Assembly: GCF_000310185.1 (NCBI RefSeq)
Contig: NZ_AMXD01000001.1
Coordinates: 62,001-126,000 of the forward strand
Direction: 5' to 3'
Length of the DNA stretch: 64,000 nt
Source: Thauera aminoaromatica S2
GTDB lineage: Bacteria; Pseudomonadota; Gammaproteobacteria; Burkholderiales; Rhodocyclaceae
Under the pieces are notes generated by a model. It was not told where the DNA came from. It saw only the letters and a list, made by a program, of their open reading frames with translations, and made no database searches. How positions within the stretch are numbered: the first letter of the stretch is position 1; the number at the start of each line of letters is the position of its first letter. Shown here in pieces: positions 26,652-35,438 of the stretch. Made by a program: the position numbers and the translations under genes.

Positions 26652-27952
26652 CAGGGTCTCCGCACTCGGAATGCATTTTTCCTGATCGCATAGCCACCTG
26701 AAAATCTTCGTTCACATTCAACACCTTATGCAGCCATCTTGTGGACCCTTCGAAAATCACGTCTACTCTCGCCTTTTGGGCGAAGAGCGTGAGTGCGACG
26801 CAAAGGGGTTCCCTGATGAGCTATCTGGACGAAATCGATGATCCGCGCAAGCCGAGCAACGGCACCTTGCACGACTTCCGGGAGATCCTGGTGATCCTGA
26901 TCGCCGCTGTGCTCTCGGACTGCGACACGGTCGAGGACATCACCTTCTGGGCGCGCACCAAGGAGGCGTGGCTGCGCCGCTTCCTCGTGCTCAAGAACGG
27001 CATCCCGTCCGAAGAGACGTTCCTGCGGATCCTGCGTGCGCTCGATCCGAAGCAGTTCGAGAACATGTTCCGGCGCTGGGTGGGCGGCGTGGTCGGTGCG
27101 CTCAGCGACGATGCGGGCCTCGCCGGCACGATCGCAATTGACGGCAAGACCGTGCGCGGCTCGGGCAGCGGCGGCGAGAGCGCGATCCACATGGTCAGCG
27201 CCTTCGCCACCGAGTTGGGACTGGTGCTCGGCCAGGAGAAGGTCGCCGCCAAGAGCAACGAGATCACCGCGATTCCGGAGTTGCTGGAGGCGCTCTCGAT
27301 CAAGGGGCTGCTGGTCACGATCGACGCCATGGGCTGCCAGAAAAGCATTGCCAAACAGATCGTTGCGAAGAAAGGCGACTACCTGCTGATGGTCAAGGGC
27401 AACCAGCCCAAGCTGCTCGAAGCGATCGAGACCGCCTTCATCGATCAGCACGGCGTCGAGTCGGTCGACCGCAGTTCGCTGGTCGAGCGCGGCCACGGCC
27501 GCACCGTCGGGCAGATCGCCTCGGTGCTCTCGGCCAAGGGCATCGTCGATCTGGCCGACTGGCCCAAGTGCGTGACGATCGGGCGCATCGACTCGATGCG
27601 GGTGGTCGGCGACAAGCAATCCGATCTCGAGCGGCGTTACTACATCAGTTCGCGCGCACTGAGCGCCGAGCAACTGGCCGCAGCGATACGTGCGCATTGG
27701 GGTGTGGAGAACCGGCTTCATTGGATCCTCGATGTCAGCTTCAGCGAGGACGCCAGCACGGTGGCCAAGGACAACGCGCCGCAGAACCTTTCGCTGCTGC
27801 GCAAGATCGCGCTCAACATCATCCGTGCCGACAAGACCGACACGCGCAAGAGCAGCCTTCGGCTCAAGCGCAAGGGGGCGGCGTGGGATGACGGGGTGCG
27901 GGAGCGCATGCTGGGGATCCGGGCGATATGCTAGGCGAGTGCGGAGGCCCTG
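26652..27952 (+). mobile_element. ISAs1-family insertion sequence in the TraU-like gene
   Basis: A complete 1301-bp element with 16-bp terminal inverted repeats (CAGGGTCTCCGCACTC at 26652-26667; its partner at 27937-27952 differs at one position). It is flanked by a perfect 10-bp duplication, the size typical of ISAs1. It carries a single transposase gene in the same direction as the host gene. The intact repeats and duplication show a simple, recent insertion. Confidence 0.95.
26741..27934 (+). CDS. ISAs1-family DDE transposase
   Basis: Up to 397 residues from a GTG at 26741; the ATG at 26816 (MSYLDEIDDPRK) is an alternative start that keeps the whole conserved domain. DDE residues lie in GTIAIDGKTVRGSG, LVTIDAMGCQ and the C-terminal HWGVENRLHWILDVSFSED. 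This is the H-repeat-associated transposase type. The reading frame is uninterrupted, so the element may still be mobile. Confidence 0.92.
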   Translation: MDPSKITSTLAFWAKSVSATQRGSLMSYLDEIDDPRKPSNGTLHDFREILVILIAAVLSDCDTVEDITFWARTKEAWLRRFLVLKNGIPSEETFLRILRALDPKQFENMFRRWVGGVVGALSDDAGLAGTIAIDGKTVRGSGSGGESAIHMVSAFATELGLVLGQEKVAAKSNEITAIPELLEALSIKGLLVTIDAMGCQKSIAKQIVAKKGDYLLMVKGNQPKLLEAIETAFIDQHGVESVDRSSLVERGHGRTVGQIASVLSAKGIVDLADWPKCVTIGRIDSMRVVGDKQSDLERRYYISSRALSAEQLAAAIRAHWGVENRLHWILDVSFSEDASTVAKDNAPQNLSLLRKIALNIIRADKTDTRKSSLRLKRKGAAWDDGVRERMLGIRAIC

Positions 27953-27962
27953 GGTGTACCCC
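27953..27962 (+). repeat. Target site duplication, right copy (ISAs1)
   Basis: GGTGTACCCC directly follows the right terminal repeat and is identical to the left copy. Confidence 0.95.
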
Positions 27963-28379
27963 GAGGCGGTGATCCCCGGCATGCGCGAGATCGGCGGCCG
28001 CACGACGCTCAACCTGTGGGGCAACGTCTATCCGCGCGGCGGCTTCCTGCATCAGACCGACGACTACAAGAGCGGCGCCGTCGTCGCGCAGCGCGCGGGC
28101 GATGTCGTCACGCGGCGCATGCAGCCGCACGTCTACCAGCCGCTGCTCGCGAGTTCGAGCGACGGCTATTGGCCGGCCGGCGCCCTGGTGGAGAGCGATG
28201 CCTCCACCGGCAAGTGGCAGGAGCTGACGCCGACCCTCTCCAACTCCTGCGCCGTGTTCCCCCACTCCAACACGCGCGTGCAGGCCCAGCAAGGCGACTA
28301 CGCCTGGGCGCTGTGGCGGCCCTATGCCTGCTGCCAGCGCCGCGGGCAGGTCTTCCTCGGCAGCGTCGATTTCCTCTGA
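27963..28379 (+). pseudogene. TraU-like conjugation protein (TIGR03756), 3' part
   Basis: The last 138 codons of the TraU-like gene: EAVIPGMREIGG, the WGNVYPRGGF block and the cysteine-containing end LWRPYACCQRRGQVFLGSVDFL. Removing the ISAs1 element and one duplication joins ...MVYP to EAVIPG in one frame, giving about 316 residues. As it stands this part has no start of its own and would be made only after excision. Confidence 0.92.
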
Positions 28380-28388
28380 GGTATTCCG

Positions 28389-29792
28389 ATGAAAGCGTCT
28401 CTCTCCCGTTTCGCACAGCGCGCCAGGCCCTACGCGCTCAGCATCGCGCTCGCCTGCGCCGTCACGGCCGCAGCCGGCGTCGCGTGGGCGCAGACCCGCA
28501 TCAGCCCCACCGGCGTCGGCGTGAGCGGCAGCGTCATCGGCGACGACGTGCTCTACAGCATCGGCGGCGGCCGGGCCGTGTCCATGGGCGGCGCCGGGAA
28601 CATGCAGAGCATCGGCGTGGGCATCGGCTGGAACAGCAACCTGATCTGCGGAAACATGAGCATCACGACGACGCTGCAGAACCAGTTGAACGGCCTCACC
28701 AATGGCTTTCAGCAGATCATGTCCTCGGTGATCCAGAGCGCCACCAGCGCCGTGGCGTCGCTGCCGGCCCTGATCATCCAGCGCGCCGATCCGGGCCTCT
28801 ACAACCTGCTGACCAACGGCGTGCTGCAGGCTCGGCTCGATTTCGACCGCAGCAAGTTGACGTGCAAGGCGATGGCCAACCGGATGGCGGACATGGCCGG
28901 CGGCCAGGCCGGGTGGGATCAGCTCGCCGAAGGTTTCGCGCTGCGCGATGCGGTGAGCAGCACCGATGCGGTGTCCGCCGTCGAGCAGGCCGAATCGAAC
29001 AAGGGCAACAACGGCGTGCCCTGGGTGGGCGGCGGCAACGCGGGCGGCTCGGGCCAGGGTTCCATCAAGGTGGTCGGCGACGTGACCCGTGCCGGCTACA
29101 ACCTGCTCAACAGCCGCGGCGTCAGCGACACCTCATCCATCCCGCGCGCGTCCTGCGGCAACCGGCTGACCTGCCAAACTTGGTCCTCGCCGCAGGCCGC
29201 AGCGGACTTCGCAACCCGCGTGCTCGGCGAGCGCGAGCAACGCACCTGCGAGACCTGCACCAAGACGCAGACCACGCCTGGCGTCGGCCTGACGCCGGTG
29301 ATCCAGGAAGAGTACGAGACCAAGCTGCAGGCACTGCAGGGCCTCGTGACGGGCTCGACGCCGATGACGGTGGCAAACCTCGAAGCCGCCGGCAGCAACT
29401 CGCTGCCGATCACGCGCGGCGTGATCGAGGCGCTGCGCGACGAGCCCGATCAAGACCTGCTCGGCAAGCGCCTGGCGTCCGAAGCCGCGCTGTCGAGCGT
29501 GCTGGAGAAGGCCCTGCTGTTGCAGCGCACGCTGCTGACCGGCAAGAAGGAGCCGAACGTCGCCGCCAACGAGCTGGCCGTGAAGGCGGTCGATCAGGAG
29601 AACAACGCGCTGGAGCAGGAGATCAACAACCTCAAGACCGAGCTGGAGCTGCGGCGCACGCTGGCCGGCAATTCGGCGATGGCGATCGTGCAGCGCCACG
29701 GCACCCGCGCCGCGGGCTCGCGCGGCATCTTCGAGGGCGACACGACGCGCGACCGGCTCAAGGAAGTGCAGAAGCCGCGGAGCGGGCCATGA
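28389..29792 (+). CDS. ICE conjugation protein, TIGR03755 (PFL_4711) family, TraH-like
   Basis: A 467-residue exported protein with a signal peptide cut near GVAWAQTR. A Gly-rich N-terminal part (GVSGSVIGDDVLYSIGGGRAV) precedes family motifs such as CGNMSITTTLQNQLNG and paired cysteines (CGNRLTCQTW; CETCTKTQ). The C-terminal third is helical and probably coiled-coil (ALEQEINNLKTELELRRTLAG). It corresponds in position to TraH-type periplasmic assembly proteins. It starts 9 bp after the TraU-like stop and overlaps the next gene. Confidence 0.88.
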   Translation: MKASLSRFAQRARPYALSIALACAVTAAAGVAWAQTRISPTGVGVSGSVIGDDVLYSIGGGRAVSMGGAGNMQSIGVGIGWNSNLICGNMSITTTLQNQLNGLTNGFQQIMSSVIQSATSAVASLPALIIQRADPGLYNLLTNGVLQARLDFDRSKLTCKAMANRMADMAGGQAGWDQLAEGFALRDAVSSTDAVSAVEQAESNKGNNGVPWVGGGNAGGSGQGSIKVVGDVTRAGYNLLNSRGVSDTSSIPRASCGNRLTCQTWSSPQAAADFATRVLGEREQRTCETCTKTQTTPGVGLTPVIQEEYETKLQALQGLVTGSTPMTVANLEAAGSNSLPITRGVIEALRDEPDQDLLGKRLASEAALSSVLEKALLLQRTLLTGKKEPNVAANELAVKAVDQENNALEQEINNLKTELELRRTLAGNSAMAIVQRHGTRAAGSRGIFEGDTTRDRLKEVQKPRSGP

Positions 29793-30142
29793 CCAGCCGG
29801 GCCTGGCTGCGGCCGGCACGGCTGCTCGGCCGCCGCGTCGGCATCGTGCTGCTGTGGGTGCTGCTGGTGGCGGGCATCGCGGTCGGCGTGAACGTCGTCG
29901 GCCTCCACATCGTCGGCAGCATCGACGGCTGGGAGCAGTGGCTGCGCGAGCACTCGGGCCACTTCCTCGTCTGGCGGCTGCTGCTCTACGCGGCGACGGC
30001 CTACGGCTGGTGGTGGATGCGTCGGCGCCTGCGCGAACGCGAGCCATTGGCCGAGACCCATCAGCGCCTGCTGCGCGCCGAGATCGCGGCCGTCGCCACC
30101 CTCGTGCTGCTCGAAGGCAGCCAGCTACTGCGCAATGGCTGA
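29789..30142 (+). CDS. ICE small membrane protein
   Basis: A 117-residue protein with two to three hydrophobic helices (VGIVLLWVLLVAGIAVGVNVVGL; FLVWRLLLYAATAYGWWW; IAAVATLVLLEGSQLL). It is coupled to the TIGR03755 gene by ATGA and lies just before traG. It is conserved in this slot of related ICEs, but I cannot name a characterised family. Confidence 0.8.
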   Translation: MTSRAWLRPARLLGRRVGIVLLWVLLVAGIAVGVNVVGLHIVGSIDGWEQWLREHSGHFLVWRLLLYAATAYGWWWMRRRLREREPLAETHQRLLRAEIAAVATLVLLEGSQLLRNG

Positions 30143-30157
30143 GCCCTGGAGAACGCC

Positions 30158-31675
30158 ATGACGCTCAACACAACGGACTACCTGGAGTATTACCTGACCC
30201 TGGTCGGGTGGATCGTCAGCAACGGCATCTGGAACATCCTCGTGGCCAGCGGCGTATTCGCGCTGCCCTTCGTGGTCATGGTGGTGCAGGAATGGCTGCG
30301 CGCGCGGGCCGAGGGTGCGGACGAGGGCAACAAGGGGGTGCTGTCATCGATGCGCATCGAGAACCGCGTGTGGGTGGCGATCGTCGTCATCCTGTTCGCC
30401 GGCATCCCCTTCATTCCGGTCGACCTCAGCACCATCAAGTTCGACACGACGCGCTCCGCGCAATGCCAGGTCAGCGTCCCGCAGCCCACCGACACGGGCT
30501 GGTCGAACGCCTACACCACGCTCAACAACCAGAGCGCGCTGGTGCCGGTGTGGTGGTTCTTCATGCACGCCATCTCGAAGGCGGTGACGGGCGGCGCGGT
30601 GGCGGCCATCCCCTGCGGAACGGATCTGCGTCAGATGCGCATGGACGTGGATGCCACGCGCATCGATGACCCGGTGCTGGCCCAGGAGGTCGGCGACTTC
30701 GTGCATGACTGCTACGGCCCCTCGCGCGCCAAGCTGTTCATGTCTCGGCCCACGCTCTCCGACGAGCAGATGAATGACGTGACCTGGATCGGTTCGAGCT
30801 ACTTCCTGAACAACGCGGGCTTCTACGACACCTACCACTCGAACACGCCACGCACGGCCTGGCCCTACGACGCGACGCGCGATGCGGGGCTGGCCCAGGT
30901 GGATAGCGGCGGGGGCTACCCCACGTGCCGGCAGTGGTGGTCGGACGGCGGCAGCGGCCTGCGCGCGCGCCTGCTGGCCCAGGTCGATCCCGACCTGCTG
31001 ACGCGCATCGGCCGCTGGGCGGGCTTCCTGTCGCAGAGCGAGGTGAACGACTCGGTGATCCGCGCCGTGGTCTCGCCGCGGCAGCAGAAGATGAACCAGG
31101 GCTCGGTCTACACCGACTACGGCGGCCAGATCGAGAAGACGCTGCCCAACGTCGTGACGCGCGGCGCCGGCGACCTGGGGCTGACCATGGGCTCGCTGGG
31201 CTTCTTTCCGGCGATGGACGTGGTACGCCAGGCGCTGCCGATGGTGCTGTCGCTGCTCAAGATGGCGCTGGTGATCTGCATCCCGCTGGTGCTGGTCTTC
31301 GGCACCTACGAGCTGAAGGCGCTGGTCGCGGTGAGCTGCGTGCAGTTCGCGCTGTTCTTCGTGGACTTCTGGTTCCAGCTCGCGCGCTGGCTGGACAGCA
31401 CGATCCTCGACGCGCTCTACGGCTGGGGGTTCGGCGCGAACCGGCCGCACAGCAACTTCGATCCGCTGATCGGCCTGAACAACGCCTTCGGCGACATGCT
31501 GCTGAACTTCGTCATGGCGACGATGTTCATCGTGCTGCCTACCTTCTGGGTGGCTGCGCTGGGCTGGGTAGGCGTGCGCGCGGGAACGGCAATTCAAGGG
31601 CTGGCGGCAGGAACCAGGGATGCCCAAGCTGCTGGCGGCAGGGGTGCGGGTGTCGCTATGAAAGCAGCGAAGTAA
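30158..31675 (+). CDS. traG: Conjugal transfer protein TraG, N-terminal domain type
   Basis: A 505-residue multi-spanning protein. Membrane segments lie near the N-terminus (IWNILVASGVFALPFVVMVV; VWVAIVVILFAGIPFIPVDL). A second cluster lies at about residues 350-480 (VLSLLKMALVICIPLVLVFG; ALVAVSCVQFALFFVDFWFQ; LNFVMATMFIVLPTFWVAAL). Between them is a periplasmic region with conserved cysteines. The TraG_N domain acts in mating-pair stabilisation. The long C-terminal extension of F-plasmid TraG is absent, as usual for this class. It ends the plus-strand transfer run. Confidence 0.88.
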   Translation: MTLNTTDYLEYYLTLVGWIVSNGIWNILVASGVFALPFVVMVVQEWLRARAEGADEGNKGVLSSMRIENRVWVAIVVILFAGIPFIPVDLSTIKFDTTRSAQCQVSVPQPTDTGWSNAYTTLNNQSALVPVWWFFMHAISKAVTGGAVAAIPCGTDLRQMRMDVDATRIDDPVLAQEVGDFVHDCYGPSRAKLFMSRPTLSDEQMNDVTWIGSSYFLNNAGFYDTYHSNTPRTAWPYDATRDAGLAQVDSGGGYPTCRQWWSDGGSGLRARLLAQVDPDLLTRIGRWAGFLSQSEVNDSVIRAVVSPRQQKMNQGSVYTDYGGQIEKTLPNVVTRGAGDLGLTMGSLGFFPAMDVVRQALPMVLSLLKMALVICIPLVLVFGTYELKALVAVSCVQFALFFVDFWFQLARWLDSTILDALYGWGFGANRPHSNFDPLIGLNNAFGDMLLNFVMATMFIVLPTFWVAALGWVGVRAGTAIQGLAAGTRDAQAAGGRGAGVAMKAAK

Positions 31676-31680
31676 CGCCT

Positions 31681-32052
31681 CTAGGCTTGCTCGTCTTCTG
31701 GATCGTGGGGGTCGATCCGGTAATCGTCATGGGTGTAGAGGCCGTACCCGGCAGGGCCGTATCGCCATTCCGGCTTGTGTTCCTCGTCGTAGCTCCCATC
31801 GTCGTTGCGGACTACCCAGGCGCCGACCAGCGCGAACGCAAGCAGCAGTGCCAGCCAGAACGCGGTGTAGAGCAGGACACCGATCGCAGCGAGCTTGACG
31901 GCCAGCAGCGCGGCCTTGGCAATGCCAGGCGCCCATCCCTGCGCGAGCAGCCAGCCCTGCGCCCGCCGATCCAGACGCGCGCAGCCTCTCCACGCCCGGC
32001 CCAGTGTCCGGCCGAGGCGTTCTGCGAAGGTGGTCTGTGCGGCGGTCTTCAT
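31681..32052 (-). CDS. DUF3742 membrane protein
   Basis: A 123-residue protein convergent with traG, only 5 bp between stops. The N-terminal FAERLGRTLGRAWRG, a central hydrophobic pair of helices (IAKAALLAVKLAAIGVLLYT; FWLALLLAFALVGAWVV) and the acidic C-terminus (GYGLYTHDDYRIDPHDP) fit DUF3742. It is a frequent neighbour of TraG in ICEs of this type. Its function is unknown. Confidence 0.87.
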   Translation of the reverse strand: MKTAAQTTFAERLGRTLGRAWRGCARLDRRAQGWLLAQGWAPGIAKAALLAVKLAAIGVLLYTAFWLALLLAFALVGAWVVRNDDGSYDEEHKPEWRYGPAGYGLYTHDDYRIDPHDPEDEQA

Positions 32053-32138
32053 GGTGGCTACCTCATGTTCATCCTGTCGTGTGGCTGTGATCCCTGTCCG
32101 TGTCGCGATTGAAACCTGTGCTGTTCTTCAACCGCGGT

Positions 32139-32603
32139 CTAGTCCTTGTCTGCTGCGCGCCAGTCGGCCTGGCTTGCGGCCACCAGCGCCGCCCAATCGT
32201 CCGGCGGGTTGCCGCGTCCCAACATCTTCTCGAACACCGCATAGGGGTCGGACTTGCTGCCCGACGACCGCAAGGTCTGCTCGTCGTTGACCCAGGCGAA
32301 CACGATCGCCTTGGCCTTGGAGTCGAAGCGGAAGAACAGCCGGAACCGCCTCCCGATCTTTGCGCGCCGCCAGTGCCGGTAGGCCGGCCCCAAGGTGTTG
32401 CCCTGGCGGAATTCGTCGCGCGCAGGATCGCTCGGCACGACATCCATGATCAACTGGCTCAACGCCCGGAACAGCTTGACGTTGGCGTTGCTCTCGAACC
32501 CCTGCGGGTCGTTCTGTTCGGCCCGTTCCGCGGCCGCGTGCAGCTTGCGCAACTGCTCGATCACGCCCTCGTGGAACAGGAGCGTCCAACCGTGCCGCTG
32601 CAT
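32139..32603 (-). CDS. yhaV: YhaV-family toxin (type II toxin-antitoxin)
   Basis: A 154-residue ribonuclease-type toxin of the YhaV/RelE-like fold. Typical blocks are GWTLLFHEGVIEQLRKL, the basic RHWRRAKIGRRFRLFFRF and VFAWVNDEQTLR. Family members cleave mRNA or rRNA and are neutralised by PrlF. Its ATG overlaps the prlF stop, so toxin follows antitoxin in one transcript. The pair probably stabilises the ICE. Confidence 0.92.
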   Translation of the reverse strand: MQRHGWTLLFHEGVIEQLRKLHAAAERAEQNDPQGFESNANVKLFRALSQLIMDVVPSDPARDEFRQGNTLGPAYRHWRRAKIGRRFRLFFRFDSKAKAIVFAWVNDEQTLRSSGSKSDPYAVFEKMLGRGNPPDDWAALVAASQADWRAADKD

Positions 32604-32920
32604 CAGAGCGCCACTTCGCCTTCGATGTCTTCATCGAGGTTCACCGCGTGGTGCGCGTTGGCCAGCATGGCCCGCGCCAGATCGTCCGGCAGGGACTGGA
32701 CGTGCCGCCCGGCCCGGATGTCCGCTTCCAGCAGCCCCAGGAAGGCGCCGATGGCCGGGTCTTCATGGTCGGCGTCGGCGCGGGTCACGACGACTTCGCC
32801 GCCGCGCAGGTCGAACGCCACCTTGCCGCCGGTGTCCACGCCCAGCGCTTGCCGGATGGACTTGGGCAGCGTGATCTGACCCTTGGAGGTCAGCGTCGCG
32901 ACTTCGTGGATTTCGGGCAT
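32603..32920 (-). CDS. prlF: PrlF antitoxin (SpoVT/AbrB swapped-hairpin regulator)
   Basis: A 105-residue protein with an N-terminal SpoVT/AbrB DNA-binding domain (VATLTSKGQITLPKSIRQALG) and a helical C-terminal region that would bind the toxin. CAGGAG lies 7 bases before the chosen ATG. An upstream in-frame extension crosses the promoter and is rejected. The operator palindrome just upstream supports autoregulation by the antitoxin or the complex. Confidence 0.92.
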   Translation of the reverse strand: MPEIHEVATLTSKGQITLPKSIRQALGVDTGGKVAFDLRGGEVVVTRADADHEDPAIGAFLGLLEADIRAGRHVQSLPDDLARAMLANAHHAVNLDEDIEGEVAL

Positions 32921-32947
32921 GGCGGCACTCCTGATGGCAATGCCTGG

Positions 32948-32976
32948 ATGGTAAGGAAATTTCCTTACCTTGTCAA
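32948..32976 (-). promoter_or_regulatory. prlF-yhaV promoter with perfect 20-bp palindromic operator
   Basis: On the minus strand TTGACA (32976-32971) and TACCAT (32953-32948) form -35 and -10 boxes 17 bp apart. The interval holds the perfect palindrome GGTAAGGAAATTTCCTTACC (32950-32969). This is the expected site for PrlF binding and promoter occlusion. Confidence 0.8.
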
Positions 32977-33141
32977 TCTGGGTGTGCATGGTGCTCCGTC
33001 CGGTCGATGAAACGGCTCCATCGTAGGGGCGGCACAGCCAGCCTTCCCGCATCAATCCGACTTGGGCCAAACCCGCATTGGTTGTGGTTCGGCAGGCGTC
33101 GTTGCCCTATATCCAAAGGTTTCCGTAAAGGCCAAAGGGCT

Positions 33142-33172
33142 GGGGAAGGGGCAAGGGAATGGGGCCAAGGGG
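33142..33172 (+). other. G-run tract upstream of the relaxase gene
   Basis: Five G runs (4, 4, 3, 4 and 4 bases) separated by 2-4 bases lie on the plus strand 62 bp before traI. The pattern meets the usual rule for a potential G-quadruplex. The remainder of 32977-33233 has no gene that I can support. Confidence 0.5.
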
Positions 33173-33233
33173 AAAGGCCCTACCCGAAAAGGCCAAAAGG
33201 CTCTCCCGACCGGCCCGCCGTCTGGGGTTCGCC

Positions 33234-35081
33234 ATGCTCTCGCTGTTCCAACGCAAACGGGTGCCACCTGCCGCCAGTGCGCCACCGCCCAAACCTCCCG
33301 CCGAGCCCGGCAAAGGGCTGATGCGGCCGGAGCCGGCCGCATCGCTGCTGGCGACGCCGCGCCGGCAGAAGCTGCTGGAACACATCTGGCAGCGCACCTC
33401 GCTGTCGCGCCGGCAGTTCGCCACGCTGTACCTCGCCCCGCTGGAACGCTACGCCGAGCTGGTCCAGCAATTCCCCGCGTCGGAGGCCCATCACCACGCC
33501 TATCCGGGCGGCATGCTGGACCACGGCCTGGAGATCGTCGCCTACGCGCTCAAGCTGCGGCAGTCGCATCTGCTGCCCGCCGGCGCCACGCCGGAGGCGC
33601 AAGCCGCCCAGGCCGAGGCCTGGACCGCAGGCACCGCCTATGCTGCGCTGCTGCACGACATCGGCAAGATCGCGGTCGACCTGCACGTCGAGTACGCGGA
33701 CGGCACGGTCTGGCATCCCTGGCACGGCCCGCTGCGGCGGCCGTACCGCTTCCGCTACCGCAGGGAGCGCGAATACCGGCTGCACAGCGCCGCCACCGGG
33801 CTGCTCTACGCCCGGCTGCTCGATCCGGGCATCTTCGACTGGCTCGCCGACTACCCCGACCTGTGGGCCGCGCTGCTGTACGTCCTGGCCGGCCAGTACG
33901 AGCACGCCGGCATGCTCGGCGAACTGGTCGTGCAGGCGGACCAGGCATCCGTCGCCCAGGAACTCGGCGGCGATCCGAGCAAGGCCCTGGCAGCGCCCCG
34001 GCACGCACTGCAGCGCAAGCTGCTCGATGGCCTGCGCTACCTCCTGAAGGAAGAATTCAAGCTGAACCAGCCCCAGGCCTCGGATGGCTGGCTGACCCAG
34101 GACGCGCTCTGGCTGGTGAGCAAGACCGTCTCTGACAAGCTGCGCGCGCATCTGCTGTCGCAGGGCATCGACGGCATCCCGGCCAGCAACACGGCGGTGT
34201 TCAACGTGCTGCAGGATCACGGCATCGCCTTGGCCACACCGGACGGCAAGGCGATCTGGAAGGCCACCGTCACCAGCGATGCCGGCTGGTCGCACAGCTT
34301 CACCTTCCTGAAACTGTCTCCGGCCATGGTCTGGGATGCGGCCGACCGGCCGGCGCCGTTCGCGGGTCGCGTGCAGGCCGACGAGGAACAAGGGGCGCCG
34401 ACACCGCAGGCACCGGCATCCGAAGCGCCAGGCTTGGAAAGCGCCGATACGGCGCCACCAAGCATCGCGCCGACCGTCCCTATGCCCACCGACAACGGCG
34501 TGGCTGCGCTGCTCGATCTGCTGAGTGACACGGCCCCACCCGTAGCGCCGGAGGCCCCGAGCGAACCCGAGCCTGCCTCGCCACCGGCGCCTACGGTGCT
34601 GCCGCAGATAAGCCTCGCGCCATTTCAGGATCGGCCGGAGCCATCCGGCGAGCATTTCATGGCCTGGCTGCGTCAGGGCATCCAGACGCACAAGCTCATC
34701 ATCAACGACGCCAAAGCCTTGGTGCACAGCGTCGCCGGAACGGCCTACCTGGTGAGCCCCGGCGTCTTCCAGCGCTATGCGCAGGAACATCTGCAAATCG
34801 CCGCACTGGCGAAACCGGAGAACCTGGAGGGATGGCAGTGGGTGCAGAAGCGTTTCGAGAAGCTAGGCCTGCACCGCAAGCAAGCCAGCGGGCTGAATAT
34901 CTGGACCTGCGAAGTCACGGGGCCGCGCAAATCCAGGCGACTGCACGGCTACCTGCTGAGCGCTCCCGAAGCGCTGTTCCAGGAAATGCCTCCGGACAAT
35001 CCATACCTGCGCCTCCTCACCGAGGCCGTAAAGCGCGAAAATTCAGCCGCCGGTAATAAGAACGACAACGAACAGGGGTAG
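33234..35081 (+). CDS. traI: MobH-family relaxase TraI
   Basis: A 615-residue relaxase of the MobH class. The N-terminal TraI_2 domain includes EHIWQRTSLSRRQF and the histidine cluster HHHAYPGGMLDHGLE. An HD-type metal site (LLHDIGKIAVDLHV) follows. The middle is Pro/Ala-rich. The C-terminal domain (FMAWLRQGIQTHKLIINDAKALVHSVAG) is the second relaxase-associated domain of this class. It nicks the ICE at oriT and leads the strand into the recipient. ATG at 33234 is chosen at the start of similarity. It appears intact. Confidence 0.92.
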   Translation: MLSLFQRKRVPPAASAPPPKPPAEPGKGLMRPEPAASLLATPRRQKLLEHIWQRTSLSRRQFATLYLAPLERYAELVQQFPASEAHHHAYPGGMLDHGLEIVAYALKLRQSHLLPAGATPEAQAAQAEAWTAGTAYAALLHDIGKIAVDLHVEYADGTVWHPWHGPLRRPYRFRYRREREYRLHSAATGLLYARLLDPGIFDWLADYPDLWAALLYVLAGQYEHAGMLGELVVQADQASVAQELGGDPSKALAAPRHALQRKLLDGLRYLLKEEFKLNQPQASDGWLTQDALWLVSKTVSDKLRAHLLSQGIDGIPASNTAVFNVLQDHGIALATPDGKAIWKATVTSDAGWSHSFTFLKLSPAMVWDAADRPAPFAGRVQADEEQGAPTPQAPASEAPGLESADTAPPSIAPTVPMPTDNGVAALLDLLSDTAPPVAPEAPSEPEPASPPAPTVLPQISLAPFQDRPEPSGEHFMAWLRQGIQTHKLIINDAKALVHSVAGTAYLVSPGVFQRYAQEHLQIAALAKPENLEGWQWVQKRFEKLGLHRKQASGLNIWTCEVTGPRKSRRLHGYLLSAPEALFQEMPPDNPYLRLLTEAVKRENSAAGNKNDNEQG

Positions 35082-35107
35082 ACAAGGAGCCACGGCGCGG
35101 GCCGGCT

Positions 35108-35413
35108 TCAGTCCGCTGATTTAGGCGGAGCCGTCTCTGCCAGCTTGGCTTCAGTCAGCGCCATCAAGTGGGCAGAACTGCATTTCAGCGCACGGGCGAT
35201 TTTGAGAATGAGGGGGAGCGTGGGGACATGCTCGCCACGCTCGATCTTTCCCATGTGCGAACGCTCGATTCCTGACAGATGAGCCAGCGTTTCCTGGGCG
35301 ATGCCTTGACTGGTTCTTTCTTCGCGCACGGAGGCCCCAAACGCGATGGCTGGTTCCGCTTCGTAGGTTGTTGTCCCGGTGGGCCGGCCTCTTTGAATCG
35401 AACGCTTTTGCAT
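35108..35413 (-). CDS. XRE-family regulator next to the integrase region
   Basis: A 101-residue protein with a Cro/C1-type helix-turn-helix at about residues 30-85 (IAQETLAHLSGIERSHMGKIERG). The N-terminal 25 residues are basic. The ATG at 35413 is preferred because upstream codons run through the promoter region. It is convergent with traI and divergent from the LysR-type effector protein, sharing a 104-bp control region with overlapping promoters and a palindrome. It is a likely regulator of ICE genes. Confidence 0.87.
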   Translation of the reverse strand: MQKRSIQRGRPTGTTTYEAEPAIAFGASVREERTSQGIAQETLAHLSGIERSHMGKIERGEHVPTLPLILKIARALKCSSAHLMALTEAKLAETAPPKSAD

Positions 35414-35438
35414 TGCCAAAAGCGTCGAGGATTGACAC

